A stretch of DNA of 64,000 nucleotides from JAGTVG01 sp942491935 (GCA_942491935.1 CALOCZ010000020.1:1-64000); one strand, 5' to 3'. Positions 10,276 to 20,618 are shown, counted from the stretch's first letter. The notes: a model not told the origin generated them from the sequence alone. Numbers and translations: made by a program.

Positions 10276-11246
10276 AAGCCGTAATCCCCGTAGCGGGCAT
10301 AGGCAAGCGGCTCCGCCCCCACACGCATACGGGCCCCAAGGCGCTCGTCACAGTCGCGGGAAAACCGATCCTCGGACATATCGTCGACAGCCTCGTGGAG
10401 ATGGGAGTGACGGAGCTTATTCCTATCGTAGGATACAAGGGCGAACAGATCACCGAGTACCTCACCTCGGCATACGACCTGAAGATCGATTTCGTCCATC
10501 AGCAGGAGCAGAAGGGGATCGCGCATGCGGTCGACCTGACACGGAAGTACGCCGATAACTCGGAGCTGATAATCATCCTCGGCGATACGATAATAGACAC
10601 TGATTTCACGAAGATACCGGAGGCGGGCGACTTCGTCCTGGGAGTACGTGAGGTGGAGGACCCGAAAAGGTTCGGGATCTGCGAGGTGGACGGCGGAGTC
10701 ATCACGAGCATAGTAGAGAAGCCTGATGATCCGAAAGGCAACCTCGCCATAGTCGGGCTCTACTATTTCAAGGATTCGGCTCCGCTCTTTGAGGCATGCC
10801 GGGCGGTGATCGAGGGGAATATCATGACGAAGGGCGAGTACCAGATCACCGATGCCCTGTCGCTGATGATAGAGAATGGAACGAAATTCGTGCCTTACGA
10901 GATCGGCGGCTGGTACGACTGCGGAAAGGTCGAGACCCTTCTGGAGACGAACCGTGTGCTGCTCGAGGGAGTCAAGAACGGGGGGCACGGCAGTAATTCA
11001 GTGATAATCCCTCCCTGTTTCATCGATCCCGGATCGACGATCGAGAACTCCGTTGTCGGGCCTTACGTGTCGGTCGCCGGCGGATGCTCGATAACAGATT
11101 CGGTCGTAAAGGACTCGATATTGAACGAGGGATGCTCACTCTCGAACGTCGTCCTGGAAGCGAGCGTTATCGGGGCGGGAGCCGAAGTTACCGGAAACAG
11201 TTCGAATCTCAATATCAGCGACGATTCGCAGGTCGATCTGGGGTAG
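10272..11246 (+). CDS. sugar-phosphate nucleotidyltransferase
   Basis: Intact 324-residue enzyme of the NTP_transferase family. The nucleotide-binding loop MKAVIPVAGIGKRLRPHT and PKALVTVAGKPILGHI opens the catalytic domain. LIIILGDTIID carries the metal-binding Asp, and GEYQITDAL is typical of glucose-1-phosphate thymidylyl/uridylyltransferases. The last 90 residues form hexapeptide-type left-handed beta-helix repeats (IENSVVGPYVSVAGGCSI). The exact sugar and nucleotide cannot be settled. Its position after the isomerase suggests nucleotide-sugar supply for glycogen or cell-surface polymers. Confidence 0.87.
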   Translation: MKAVIPVAGIGKRLRPHTHTGPKALVTVAGKPILGHIVDSLVEMGVTELIPIVGYKGEQITEYLTSAYDLKIDFVHQQEQKGIAHAVDLTRKYADNSELIIILGDTIIDTDFTKIPEAGDFVLGVREVEDPKRFGICEVDGGVITSIVEKPDDPKGNLAIVGLYYFKDSAPLFEACRAVIEGNIMTKGEYQITDALSLMIENGTKFVPYEIGGWYDCGKVETLLETNRVLLEGVKNGGHGSNSVIIPPCFIDPGSTIENSVVGPYVSVAGGCSITDSVVKDSILNEGCSLSNVVLEASVIGAGAEVTGNSSNLNISDDSQVDLG

Positions 11247-11337
11247 TGGAATAAGAATTTGACTCGAAGTCCGCAATATTAGGATATGTATACGTACTGA
11301 TGATCTATTAAACAACAAATGTGAGGGAGGACAATCC

Positions 11338-12481
11338 ATGTCTGAGAAGCATCTTTTTACCTCTGAATCGGTGACCGAGGGACATCCCGACAAGGTCGCG
11401 GACCAGATATCGGACGCGGTAGTCGACGCTATCCTCGCGGAGGACCCGATGGGACAGGGTAGCCTGTGAGACAATGGTCACGACCGGACTGGTCTTCATC
11501 GCGGGCGAGATCACGACTGAGGAGTATCTCGACATTCCGAAGATCGCGCGTGGAGTCATCCAGCGACATCGGTTACGACGATCCCCACCTGGGATTCGCA
11601 TCCGAGACATCGGCGGTCATCACTTCGATCGATCCTCAGTCCGGCGATATCGCTATGGGTGTCGATACCGGCGGAGCGGGGGACCAGGGTATGATGTTCG
11701 GTTTCGCCTGCACCCAGACCGATGTCCTGATGCCGATGCCTATCCACATGGCTCACCTCCTCGTCAGGAAGATGTCAGAGGTGCGAAGAGGGGCGGGATC
11801 GACTGGATCAAGCCGGATGGCAAGTCGCAGGTCACGATCGAATACATCGACAACGTCCCTCACAAGATCAACACGGTTCTGCTTTCGACCCAGCACAGCG
11901 AAGAGATCTCTCTCGATGAGATCAAGGCCGGGCTGACCGAGCTCGTGATCGAGCCGGTCGTCTCGGGCTTCGATATCGATTCATCCGATTACAGGATCCT
12001 TGTCAACCCGACCGGGAAGTTCGTCATGGGTGGGCCTCAGGGCGACACAGGACTGACCGGAAGGAAGATCATCGTCGATACATACGGCGGATTCGGCAGT
12101 CACGGTGGAGGAGCCTTCTCGGGGAAGGATCCCACGAAGGTCGACCGCAGCGCCTCGTATGCCGCAAGGCATGTGGCGAAGAATATCGTAGGCGCCGGAT
12201 TCGCTCGCGAATGCGAGGTCCAGCTGGCATACGCGATCGGCGTTGCCGAGCCGGTCTCGGTGATGGTCGACACCTTCGGCACAGGCAAGATCAGCGACGA
12301 AGAGCTGACGAAGATCGTCCGCGAGCTCTTCGATCTCACGCCGAAGGGAATCATAGAGAGACTCGACCTGAGACGCCCGATCTACCGCAAGACGGCGGCG
12401 TTCGGACATTTCGGACGCGAAGAGGATACATTCACCTGGGAAAGACTCGACTACGTCGACAAGCTCGAAGCAAAAGCATAA
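11338..12481 (+). CDS. metK: S-adenosylmethionine synthetase (frameshifted)
   Basis: Makes SAM from methionine and ATP. The N-terminus SEKHLFTSESVTEGHPDKVADQ, the GAGDQGMMFGFAC loop and the GGGAFSGKDPTKVDRS signature are all present. About 381 residues is typical. Three frame changes are needed (near 11465, 11560 and 11785). The start is preceded by GTGAGGGAGGACA, which supplies a Shine-Dalgarno. ahcY follows after 13 nt, so SAM synthesis and SAH recycling form one unit. Confidence 0.92.
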
Positions 12482-12494
12482 GAAAGGGAAACGG

Positions 12495-13751
12495 ATGAAA
12501 TACGACGCCAAGGATCTTGCACTGGCCCCTGAGGGCAGGGACAGGATCGAATGGGCCGACTCGACGATGCCGGTCCTCCGCATGATCAGGGAACGCTTTG
12601 AGGCGGAGAAGCCGCTCGACGGTATCAGGATCGCCTCCTGCCTCCACGTAACTACCGAGACGGCAAATCTCATGAGAACACTCAAGGCGGGCGGAGCCGA
12701 GGTTGCCCTCTGTGCCTCCAATCCGCTGAGCACCCAGGACGACGTGGTCGCTTCGCTCATAGAGGACTACGGAATCTCGGTATTTGCCGTCCGCGGTGCC
12801 GATAACGATCTCTATTACAGCCACATCAACTCTGCCCTGGACATCAAGCCGAACATCACGATGGATGATGGCGCCGACATGGTCAGTATGATCCACAAGA
12901 CACGACGCGACCTGCTCGAGCACGTCATCGGCGGCTGCGAGGAGACGACGACCGGCGTCATCAGGCTCAAATCGATGGAAGAGAACGGCGTTCTCGAGTA
13001 TCCGATGGTCGCCGTCAACGATGCGATGACGAAGCATTTCTTCGACAACAGGTACGGCACCGGCCAGAGCACGATCGACGGAGTGCTCAGGGCGACTAAC
13101 GTCCTTCTCGCCGGCTCGCGCGTCGTGATATTCGGTTACGGCTGGTGCGGACGCGGTGTGGCGATGAGGGCGAGGGGCATGGGCGCGAACGTGATCGTGT
13201 GCGAGATCGACCCCGTCAAGGCACTCGAGGCCGTAATGGACGGATTCTCGGTGATGGAATCGCATGACGCCGCGAAGATCGGCGACGTGTTCCTCACGCT
13301 GACCGGCAATGTCTCGGTCATCCGGATGGAGCACTTCGACCTGATGAAGGACGGCGCCATCGTGGCGAACTCGGGCCACTTCAATGTCGAGATCGACATT
13401 CCCGAGCTCGAGAAGGTCGCCACCGGCAAGAAGCGAATCCGCCACGAGCTCGACCAGTACACGATGCCCGACGGCCGCAAGCTCAACCTCCTCGGCGAGG
13501 GAAGACTCATCAACCTTGCCGCCGCCGAGGGACATCCAGCGAGCGTGATGGACATGAGCTTCGCCAACCAGTCGCTGGCGAGCGAGTATATCGTCAAGAA
13601 CGCCAAGACACTCGAGAAGAAGGTCTACCCCGTGCCCGATGAGATGGACAGGGAGATCGCCAGGCTCAAGCTTGAGTCGATCGGCTGTGAGATAGACACG
13701 CTGACAGCGAAGCAGGTCAAGTACCTCTCGAGCTGGGAAGAAGGCACCTGA
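12495..13751 (+). CDS. ahcY: adenosylhomocysteinase
   Basis: Hydrolyses S-adenosylhomocysteine to adenosine and homocysteine and so removes the inhibitor left by methyltransferases. Intact, 418 residues. Substrate-binding parts CLHVTTETANLMRTL and the conserved DDGADM segment are followed by the NAD-binding Rossmann motif GYGWCGRGVAMRARGMG and the usual end LSSWEEGT. At 418 residues it lacks the roughly 40-residue insertion of many proteobacterial and eukaryotic forms. It is the last gene of the + strand operon, before the terminator at 13,875. Confidence 0.95.
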   Translation: MKYDAKDLALAPEGRDRIEWADSTMPVLRMIRERFEAEKPLDGIRIASCLHVTTETANLMRTLKAGGAEVALCASNPLSTQDDVVASLIEDYGISVFAVRGADNDLYYSHINSALDIKPNITMDDGADMVSMIHKTRRDLLEHVIGGCEETTTGVIRLKSMEENGVLEYPMVAVNDAMTKHFFDNRYGTGQSTIDGVLRATNVLLAGSRVVIFGYGWCGRGVAMRARGMGANVIVCEIDPVKALEAVMDGFSVMESHDAAKIGDVFLTLTGNVSVIRMEHFDLMKDGAIVANSGHFNVEIDIPELEKVATGKKRIRHELDQYTMPDGRKLNLLGEGRLINLAAAEGHPASVMDMSFANQSLASEYIVKNAKTLEKKVYPVPDEMDREIARLKLESIGCEIDTLTAKQVKYLSSWEEGT

Positions 13752-13874
13752 TAATCCGATCTGACGTGGATCGAAGATCCCGTGATCTTGAAAGATCTGT
13801 TTGTGATTTCCCCGGCGTCCGCCGGAGTGCGGCCATAATCACCATATCGCTGAAAAAACGAAATGGCAGGAATT

Positions 13875-13902
13875 TTACCGCCACCGGTGGCGGTAATTTT
13901 TT
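13875..13902 (+). terminator. intrinsic terminator after ahcY
   Basis: A perfect 22-nt palindrome (TTACCGCCACC/GGTGGCGGTAA, 13875-13896) is followed by six T. It lies 124 nt after the ahcY stop and before the convergent GWxTD gene, whose stop is at 13969. The upstream side also carries a T-rich, A-poor flank, so use in both directions is less certain. Confidence 0.8.
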
Positions 13903-13968
13903 GTCAATCGAGGATCGCGAAGCCAGATGTCCTTGCTCCGGAGCTTATCCACTCGTAGTGTAATAAGA

Positions 13969-15440
13969 TTATTCCAGGATGGAGAAGCTTGTCTGCGTTT
14001 CAACCGATTTTCTCGTGCGCCTGTCCATCACGCGGACCCGGAGACGGAAGCTTCCCTCCCAGAGGTCCTTGCTGTCGATCTCGAGGCGCTCGTGCTGCGT
14101 CGAGCCGAATCCCGAGGCGTTGACCTTCGAGCTCATCACCGTGGCGACATCCTTGTATACCGGCCCCCAGCGCTTCTTCTCCTTCGGTTCTACCGAATAC
14201 TCTACCTCCCAGAACCCGAAATCCTCCTCGTCGAGGTCGAGGCCGTATATCTCGAAGTAGAACTTCACCGGGTCGGGCTTGCGGTAGGCGTGTACGGGGT
14301 GCGGGATCACACGCAGCGGCCCCTTGATGAAGCTTGTCCGTCCTCCTCGCATCCGTGATCGAGCTGGCGAGCTGTATGTCGCTCACGCTGAAGGAATCGC
14401 CCATCGACGCTATGTTCCTGCTGGTGAGGAATACACCGTGCTTTTTCGACCTGCGGTCCCTGACCTCGAGGCCGAACCTGTAGTATCCGGGGTCGAGGGT
14501 GAGGATGAACTGCCGAGGAGCCATGGGGAGTCGGGCTCCGGTCTCTCGGGGAGGTCTATATCGACGACATCCATGCTCGAGACGACCTCGTCCATGTTCA
14601 GGTCATAGACAGCGACCCTCACCTCGAAATCCGTTTTAAATCCCTCGCGGACCATTTCGAACGAGAGTTCCCTCGCCGGTATCTCGAAGTTGACCTCTGT
14701 GCGCACCTTGCCCTGGCCCCCTTTGAAGTTCGTGATGTCGAAGTAGCAGGGGAGGGGCTGGCGTGCGATGTCCGCCGTGTGGAAGTGTCTGTTGTTCTCG
14801 AGATTCGAATAGAAGTTCAGCAGCTGTGGGCTCGCCGGAGAAGAAGAGGTCGTAGACGTTCGAGCTCGAGTATGTCATCGACTCGAGGCAGTCGCTGTAT
14901 GTGTCGTCGAGCATCTAGTCGGGATATTCGGAGAATCTTGATCGACTTTATAATGAAATAGACATCTCTCCGGCTGAGGTTGACATCCTCGAAGGGGACG
15001 ACCATACCGAGCCTGGGATAGTGCCAGACCTCGCCCGGCATCTTGATATTTTCGGCGCTCGTTTGATTGGGCGTCCAGTCCTATATTCCCCGGTATGTCA
15101 GCAATGACGGCAGGCTTGCCGAACCTGATATATGTCTCGCCGCGGTGGTCCCAGCCGGGGAAGCCTTCCTTCGGGTATTGTTCCCTCGCGTCCTTTACTC
15201 TCTGCTCGTGCTCGATCCTTCGCTCGTTCTTCCTGGTGGCCGGTGTCGGGTCGTTCAGTTTCCAGAACCTCGCTATCCAGTCGTCGCGTTCCTTCCTCGT
15301 CGGAGTCTTCAGATAGTACAGCTTCTGGTAATTGTTCATCAGGTAGCGCAGCCCTTCGTAGCGGCGCTTCTCGTACCGGTCGAGCTGGCTGAAGAGCTCT
15401 TCCTCATCGAAGGGGACATCGTATTCGAAATGTCCACGTA
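13969..15440 (-). CDS. GWxTD domain-containing protein (5' end lost, frameshifted)
   Basis: The GWxTD family is found in several uncultured bacterial phyla and has no assigned biochemical role. The characteristic segment reads RKERDDWIARFWKLND, then a NE...EQRV helix and FPGWDHRGETYIRFGKP, here with Asp-His in place of Thr-Asp after GW. The C-terminal region has beta-rich repeats (GFWEVEYSVEPKEKK; FRLRVRVMDRRTRKS). At least five frame changes occur between 15,060 and 14,350. The N-terminus is absent because the sequence switches at about 15,440 to an unrelated AT-rich oxidoreductase in the same frame. Usually these proteins carry a signal peptide, which would be in the missing part. Confidence 0.8.
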
Positions 15441-15460
15441 CCATTCTTTTGTAATTTATA
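15425..15460. other. junction between GC-rich and AT-rich DNA (probable assembly chimera)
   Basis: Left of about 15,440 the sequence is GC-rich and encodes GWxTD residues (GHFEYDVPFDEEELF). Right of it the sequence is AT-rich and encodes GMC oxidoreductase residues (KEFQRINYKR). Both are on the - strand in the same frame, so an open reading frame spans the switch although the two families are unrelated. Neither gene is complete at the junction. Confidence 0.8.
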
Positions 15461-16689
15461 CGCTGAAATTCCTTATGCTCTATCCCCCAACGCTTCGATC
15501 CGGGGGGTCGCTGCCTTGTGAATGCATATGGAGGGGTAAAGAATCCATTGCATAGTGCTCCTCCTCCTATAATCCCATCATTGTCATGGTTAAAATCACT
15601 GATCGCCCAGCAGGCTCCCGGGCCAACATCGTCATATATATCTTCAGCAAATAAACCGGAGGCTCCGGTGTATGCATGTCCCTGCAGGTTGCGACCTACC
15701 CAGTCGTTATTATTTACAGCACCCATCGCGACTAATTTTGATTTTGAATTCAACAGGAGGCGGGCAGTTTAAATAGCAGCGGCTGCGACAACTACGATAT
15801 CTGCAGTTTGAGTCTGACCATTATCATTTTCATCAAAATACTTGACACCTGTTGCAAGCCCTTCGTCATTGACCATCACTTCAGCTACCTGGCAATTTGT
15901 ACGCAACTCACAATTTCCGGATTTTATGGCGGTTGGAATTACTGTATTGTGTGTTCCGCATTTTGCATTGACCGGACAAGCAAATCCGACACAAGTGCGC
16001 ATCCGGTAACATGCCGGCCTGCCCATATATGGGACGGAGTTACGTAACATGGGAATCGAAAATGGATTCAGTCCCAGTCTTTTTGCAGCGGTATGAAGCA
16101 TTTCTCCCTCCCTGTTGTATTGAAATGCGGGCATGGGAAAAGGTTTTTTCCTTGGGCCCTGGTAAGGATTCCCGGTATGATCTCCTGAAACACCAATTTC
16201 CCATTCTGCTTTTTCATAACTCGGCTCCAGATCTTCATAAGTGATTGGCCAATCATCCAGAGTAGAACCTTCCACATGACCATAGGTAGACTTCATGAGA
16301 AAATCCTTTTGCATAAACCTCCAGGCCATTGCACCATAGCTGACAGTTCCGGATCCTACACAGGCTGCATTATTACTAAACGCATATTCAAAGGGTAAAA
16401 CGATCCGGGAATTTCCATCCGGACCTACAAATACCCTGCGGTGCCTTTCGTTATCCGGCCCAAAGGGATTTTCAAATGGATGCGTCCTTTGGGACATGAG
16501 TTCGTCGTCATTAAAAGCATCATATGTGGCCCAATCACCACGTTCAAAAAGCACTACGCTTAATCCGGCCACAGCCAGTTCTTTTGCTACTACACCGCCA
16601 CCTGCACCAGCACCTACGACTATTGCATTTACATGTTTATTTCTCATGAAGCCTTCTTTTTGATTGAACACCTTTACTCGCTGCACCAT
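15440..16689 (-). CDS. GMC-family oxidoreductase, gluconate dehydrogenase-like (3' end lost, in-frame stop)
   Basis: FAD-dependent sugar or alcohol dehydrogenase that works with the small subunit encoded just upstream. The FAD-binding motif is VVGAGAGGGVVAKELA near residue 25-40. GSGTVSYGAMAWRF, the Cys-rich CYRMRTCVGFACPVNAKCG and NNNDWVGRNLQGHAYTG are typical of the membrane-linked gluconate/sorbitol dehydrogenase branch. An in-frame TAA at 15769-15771 replaces the Glu codon expected in the conserved AIETARLLLNS stretch. The C-terminal catalytic domain is missing beyond 15,440. Possible starts are 16689, 2 nt after the upstream stop, and 16647; an overlapping one exists at 16719. Confidence 0.85.
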
Positions 16690-16691
16690 AT

Positions 16692-17222
16692 CTATTTCTG
16701 CCTCATGATATGCGGGCAATCTATCTTCATCATTTTATAACTGACATAATCGCAGTTCCCACCATGCCTGGGAGACCCATAGAAACCTTGCATGGTATGA
16801 TCAAGTATCAGGTTAAAAAATGTTTTCTGATCAACCTCTTGCCAGTTTTCATCAGGAAGTTCCCCTTTCTCCATCAATTCAAGAATTTGAGTTTGATCTT
16901 TCGGGTCAATCTCCTGGAATAATCTTCCGAATAATTGCTGAGCTGATAAATCAACACTTCTCAGTGCATTTCGATAGGTTTCCTGATGTCGCACATAGTA
17001 ACCAGTTAGTTGTTTATCAAAAAAATTGACTACCCTGGCTTCGGTTGCCCCGGCATCCTGATCAGCAGGAATAAATTGCTCCGCTATCGCTTCTATCAAC
17101 CTGGCTTCCTCCTCTGAGAGAAACCGCCACATTGAAATTTTAGTTGTACAAGCGGGAATAAGTGTTATACTTCCACATGCATAACAGAGCTGACGTATGA
17201 AATCTCTGCGTTTAAGTTCCAT
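16692..17222 (-). CDS. gluconate 2-dehydrogenase subunit 3 family protein
   Basis: Small subunit (PF13618-type) of a periplasmic GMC dehydrogenase. It opens with a twin-arginine-like signal (MELKRRDFIRQLCYACGSI), followed by FLSEEEARLIEAIAEQFIPADQDAGATEARV and the C-terminal FYGSPRHGGN motif of the family. The ORF extends to 17309, but the start at 17222 places the arginine pair at residues 5-6, as expected for Tat export. The large subunit follows within a few nucleotides. Confidence 0.85.
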   Translation of the reverse strand: MELKRRDFIRQLCYACGSITLIPACTTKISMWRFLSEEEARLIEAIAEQFIPADQDAGATEARVVNFFDKQLTGYYVRHQETYRNALRSVDLSAQQLFGRLFQEIDPKDQTQILELMEKGELPDENWQEVDQKTFFNLILDHTMQGFYGSPRHGGNCDYVSYKMMKIDCPHIMRQK

Positions 17223-17534
17223 TTTATTGAATTGCTTTGGAGGAAGCACATCGAATGCTACCCCTTGTATAAAAAATTGTAATAATAATGACGGAATAGG
17301 TTTTTTCACCTGAAAAAAATGGAATCAACCAGACAGTCATATTTCCAAAAAACTTAGAAAATGAGTTATAGTAAATTCGGACTTATGATATATATCATTT
17401 TCTCCTATAAATTTATGAAAATACTATGGTTATTCCTTCAAAAATTTTTAGATTTAGTATATAGGGATAGTCAGATTACATTCCTTATTTCCTTTTGAAG
17501 GTTTAATAAAGTGCCGAAAACAGATTTTTTAATT

Positions 17535-18152
17535 ATGAAAACAAGCATTAAATTAAAGACCTACACCCTTGTAATTTTAACAGCATTGTTTTTCAAATGC
17601 AGCAGTTCTAATGAAACGACTCAGAAACTTGACATAAATGCTGATGTGAAACGTGTATATATATCCCATGGTGTCAATTTCAGTTTGAATAACCCAAGCG
17701 GAATTACAGAAGCTTCCTGGTTTTTTGAAGGTGGTGAACCGGAATATTTTAATGAGCTAAATCCTCCAACGATTTATTATGGCAAGAAAGGTGTATTTTC
17801 GGTTACTTTGAATCTGGTAGTTGGGGGTCAAAAACAAGTTATTCAAAAGGAAAATTTCATTCTTGTCCAGGAAGAACCTGATGGAAGGTTTGCTTTTATC
17901 TCCATAAATGCTGAAAAAGATGCCATCAAGGGTGGAGAATCTATAGAAGTCTGGGTTAACGCGGTTGGAGATGACCTTCAGTATGTCTGGTCATCCAATA
18001 CTGGCTCTTTTAAAGGAGAAGGAGCCAAAGTAGAATTTTTCACCGGACCTTGTTTTGATGGGATAGCTGAGGTAAGTGCTCTGGTAAGTAATGATTATGG
18101 TTCTATGGAAAGAACTGTGAAGATCAAGGTAGAAAGGGCTGAGAGTTATTAA
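17535..18152 (+). CDS. PKD-domain lipoprotein of unknown function
   Basis: 205 residues. The N-terminus has a hydrophobic signal segment ending in FFKCSSSNE, a lipoprotein-like cysteine although the lipobox is imperfect. The body has one clear PKD-type beta-sandwich (ASWFFEGGEPEYF, then YGKKGVFSVTLNLVVGG) and a second Ig-like stretch (YVWSSNTGSFKGEGAKVEF). An upstream in-frame ATG at 17511 exists, but 17535 gives the better signal peptide. No partner can be named; it is probably a surface lipoprotein. 18153-18366 holds nothing recognisable. Confidence 0.6.
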   Translation: MKTSIKLKTYTLVILTALFFKCSSSNETTQKLDINADVKRVYISHGVNFSLNNPSGITEASWFFEGGEPEYFNELNPPTIYYGKKGVFSVTLNLVVGGQKQVIQKENFILVQEEPDGRFAFISINAEKDAIKGGESIEVWVNAVGDDLQYVWSSNTGSFKGEGAKVEFFTGPCFDGIAEVSALVSNDYGSMERTVKIKVERAESY

Positions 18153-18366
18153 GTGAAATCCTGAAATACTTCGACAAGATTGTTGTTAAGCTATTGATTC
18201 AAAATCCCTAAAAGTTTTCATTCGGAATCCCTAATAGAATATATGAAAAGGGATTTGAATGTATTCCGCACAAAACATGCGGTTTACTTAATTTACAGGC
18301 CCTGAGGGTATTGGAAGAAAAAATCCGGGAATTATGTTAAAGAATGGCTTCAAAGTTTTTTATTAA

Positions 18367-19020
18367 TCAAGATCCAGTGGCTACTGTTGCTGCCACGGCC
18401 GCAGCCTGCATTTCCTGAATTACTTTCTGCACTTCTTTTGAGACAGAGTCATTCTGTACCCTTTCCTTTATATTCAGTTTTACTGTCTTGAGAGATTCTT
18501 TATCTTTTGTGATCAGTTTATACGCTTTACATCCATCAATTATTCCCAAAAGACAAGCCATATCATCCCCAGGTGCTTTATTTTTTAACACTATTTCACT
18601 GATTTCCAGGAGGATCTGTTTTCTGAAGTTTTTATCAATAAGAAAAGCATTTTTGTATGGGAAAAACAAAAATCTTCTTTCTTCAATCCTGACTTTACCT
18701 TTTAAAACCAGATCCCTTAGAATCATATGCCTGAATTTCCTGCTGTTCCAGGCAAAAGTGGCGATCCAGGTTTTAATTCTTTTCATCTTTTTTGATGCTG
18801 CAATTTTACTTAGTAAAATATTATGAGCCTCTGATGTCTTGGTATAAGAGGAATGGGCGATTATCCTTTTATCCTTAAATTCAATTTTTTCTTCCAGGGA
18901 GAGATCCATCAGAATGGCTCCGAAAAGACCCGGATTGATCTTTGTTTCAGGTATGAGGTACCTGGATTTTTCGGGATGCATGATAATTAATAAGAATTTT
19001 TCAGCGGTATTTAGTTCCAT
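18367..19020 (-). CDS. GOLPH3/VPS74-like (GPP34 family) protein
   Basis: 217 residues resembling the bacterial relatives of Golgi phosphoprotein 3, alpha-helical proteins whose eukaryotic members bind phosphoinositides. Seen here are an N-terminal helix (AEKFLLIIMHPEKSRYLI), the segment NPGLFGAILMDLSLEEKIEFKDKRI and a conserved-looking DDMACLLGIIDGCKAYKLI near the C-terminus. The bacterial role is unknown. It is transcribed with the sulfatase, 10 nt downstream of it. Confidence 0.7.
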   Translation of the reverse strand: MELNTAEKFLLIIMHPEKSRYLIPETKINPGLFGAILMDLSLEEKIEFKDKRIIAHSSYTKTSEAHNILLSKIAASKKMKRIKTWIATFAWNSRKFRHMILRDLVLKGKVRIEERRFLFFPYKNAFLIDKNFRKQILLEISEIVLKNKAPGDDMACLLGIIDGCKAYKLITKDKESLKTVKLNIKERVQNDSVSKEVQKVIQEMQAAAVAATVATGS

Positions 19021-19030
19021 AATCAGAAAT

Positions 19031-20482
19031 TTATTTTACCCAGATCGTGTCGTTAAATTGTTTCAGTTGTTCAAAAAGGGATGAATTGAGGCGATCCAGC
19101 TCATTACTCAAGGTTGACTCCTCGGCCAGATTTCTGGTTTCATATGGATCTTTCACCAGATCAAACAACTGCATATGCTCCTGATCGTTCACCCGATATC
19201 TGATCAGCTTGTATTGGGTATCCCGGATAGCACGCTGATTAGCCTTGTAGGTTGTAGTAATGAACTGATGGTGATCCGCCCTGGGATTTTTCAGGACATG
19301 ATCAAAGCTCAAGCCATCCACTGATTGGGGGACAGATATACCTAACATGTTGCATAAGGTTGGATACATATCCGTCAGGTAAACGAATGCCTCAGATCTG
19401 GCATTGACCGGAATTCCCGGCCCGGATATGATCAGGGGGATATTTATGCTATGCTCATAGAGGTTCTGCTTTCCAAATAATCCATGCTGCCCTACAGCCA
19501 GGCCATTATCACCAGAATAAATAATGATTGTGTTATCGTAAATACCTTTCGCTTTCAGGGCTTCAATAATGTCCCCTAGCCGGTCATCATTATGTGAGAT
19601 CAATGCATAATAATCCCTCAGGTGTTCTTTTACAATAGGTTTTGTTCTGGGGAATGGGGCCAGCATCTCATCCCGAACCTTCATTTCACCATTGTCAAAA
19701 GGATGCTGAGGCATGAAGTTTGGTGGAATGCTTATGTTGGCCGTATCATACATTTCAATATATTCCTGATGCGTAGTCCTGGGATCATGCGGAGTCATCA
19801 AAGCAGTATACAGAAAGAACGGCTTTTCGGAGTCGTAATTTTCAATAAAATCAATGGCCGTTTCCGCAAATATATCGGTACTGTGTTTACCTCCATACAT
19901 ATATTCCCCCAATTCATAAGTAATTTCCTTTTTATAGAAAAAGTCATTGATCACCGGCCTCATTTTTCTCTCATAATGCTCGATAGATTTGTAGGAGTTG
20001 AGCGGAACATTCCACTGGTCATGCATACCTCCGAAGAATATATTATTGCCGTCATTAAAGATCCGGTAATATGACTGAGGTTGGCTATGGTATTTACCAA
20101 TGCCATAACAGTTATAACCCGCTTTCTGCAGGCTCTCCCCCAGTGTCGAATCGCTTTCTGGTATAATCGATCCATTCCTGGTCAGGTTGTTCAGATATTT
20201 GCCGGTTAAAAGCATCATCCGGCTGGGTAGGCAGACTGCACCGGAATAGGATCCCATGATATATGCATTTGTAAAACTCAAGCCTTCGGAAACCAGCTTA
20301 TCCAGGTTCGGTGTGATGATCTCAGCATTACCCAGTGCATGTATGGTTTCTCCCCGCTGGTCATCCGCCAGGACAAATACAATATTCGGCTTAACCGGAT
20401 CAATGATCTCCTGTTCACACCCTGCCAGGGCAAATAATACTACAATGGATAATGGAAATAATAAATTTCTAATGATAATCAT
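19031..20482 (-). CDS. sulfatase lipoprotein (formylglycine-dependent)
   Basis: Type I sulfatase of about 483 residues. The lipoprotein signal ends in LFALAGC. The first metal-binding segment is NIVFVLADDQRGE, and the formylglycine motif is CLPSR within GAVCLPSRMMLLTGK. YSGDNGLAVGQHGLFGKQ supplies the second metal site. It probably desulfates algal or animal polysaccharides in the periplasm; the adjacent fucosidase suggests sulfated fucans or mucin-type glycans (inference). The start at 20482 gives a normal signal; 20524 would add an unneeded extension. Confidence 0.9.
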   Translation of the reverse strand: MIIIRNLLFPLSIVVLFALAGCEQEIIDPVKPNIVFVLADDQRGETIHALGNAEIITPNLDKLVSEGLSFTNAYIMGSYSGAVCLPSRMMLLTGKYLNNLTRNGSIIPESDSTLGESLQKAGYNCYGIGKYHSQPQSYYRIFNDGNNIFFGGMHDQWNVPLNSYKSIEHYERKMRPVINDFFYKKEITYELGEYMYGGKHSTDIFAETAIDFIENYDSEKPFFLYTALMTPHDPRTTHQEYIEMYDTANISIPPNFMPQHPFDNGEMKVRDEMLAPFPRTKPIVKEHLRDYYALISHNDDRLGDIIEALKAKGIYDNTIIIYSGDNGLAVGQHGLFGKQNLYEHSINIPLIISGPGIPVNARSEAFVYLTDMYPTLCNMLGISVPQSVDGLSFDHVLKNPRADHHQFITTTYKANQRAIRDTQYKLIRYRVNDQEHMQLFDLVKDPYETRNLAEESTLSNELDRLNSSLFEQLKQFNDTIWVK

Positions 20483-20618
20483 GCCTTCATTACTATGTTT
20501 ACAGGATCTTATCCAAACGTTCAATTGATTTATTAAAGTATCTTTTATTTAAGGGAACTCCAAGGAAAGGTCACTAGATTCTTCAGGATCATTCAAAATA
20601 TCATAGAGTTCAAAAGAA

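Noticed and set aside
11247..11337. SAM riboswitch upstream of metK
   Set aside because: Only 91 nt are available and no kink-turn, conserved core or terminator-like stem is visible.
14875..15753. Possible novel fusion protein of GMC oxidoreductase and GWxTD domain
   Set aside because: Both parts are truncated exactly where base composition changes, so an assembly join explains it better than a real fusion.
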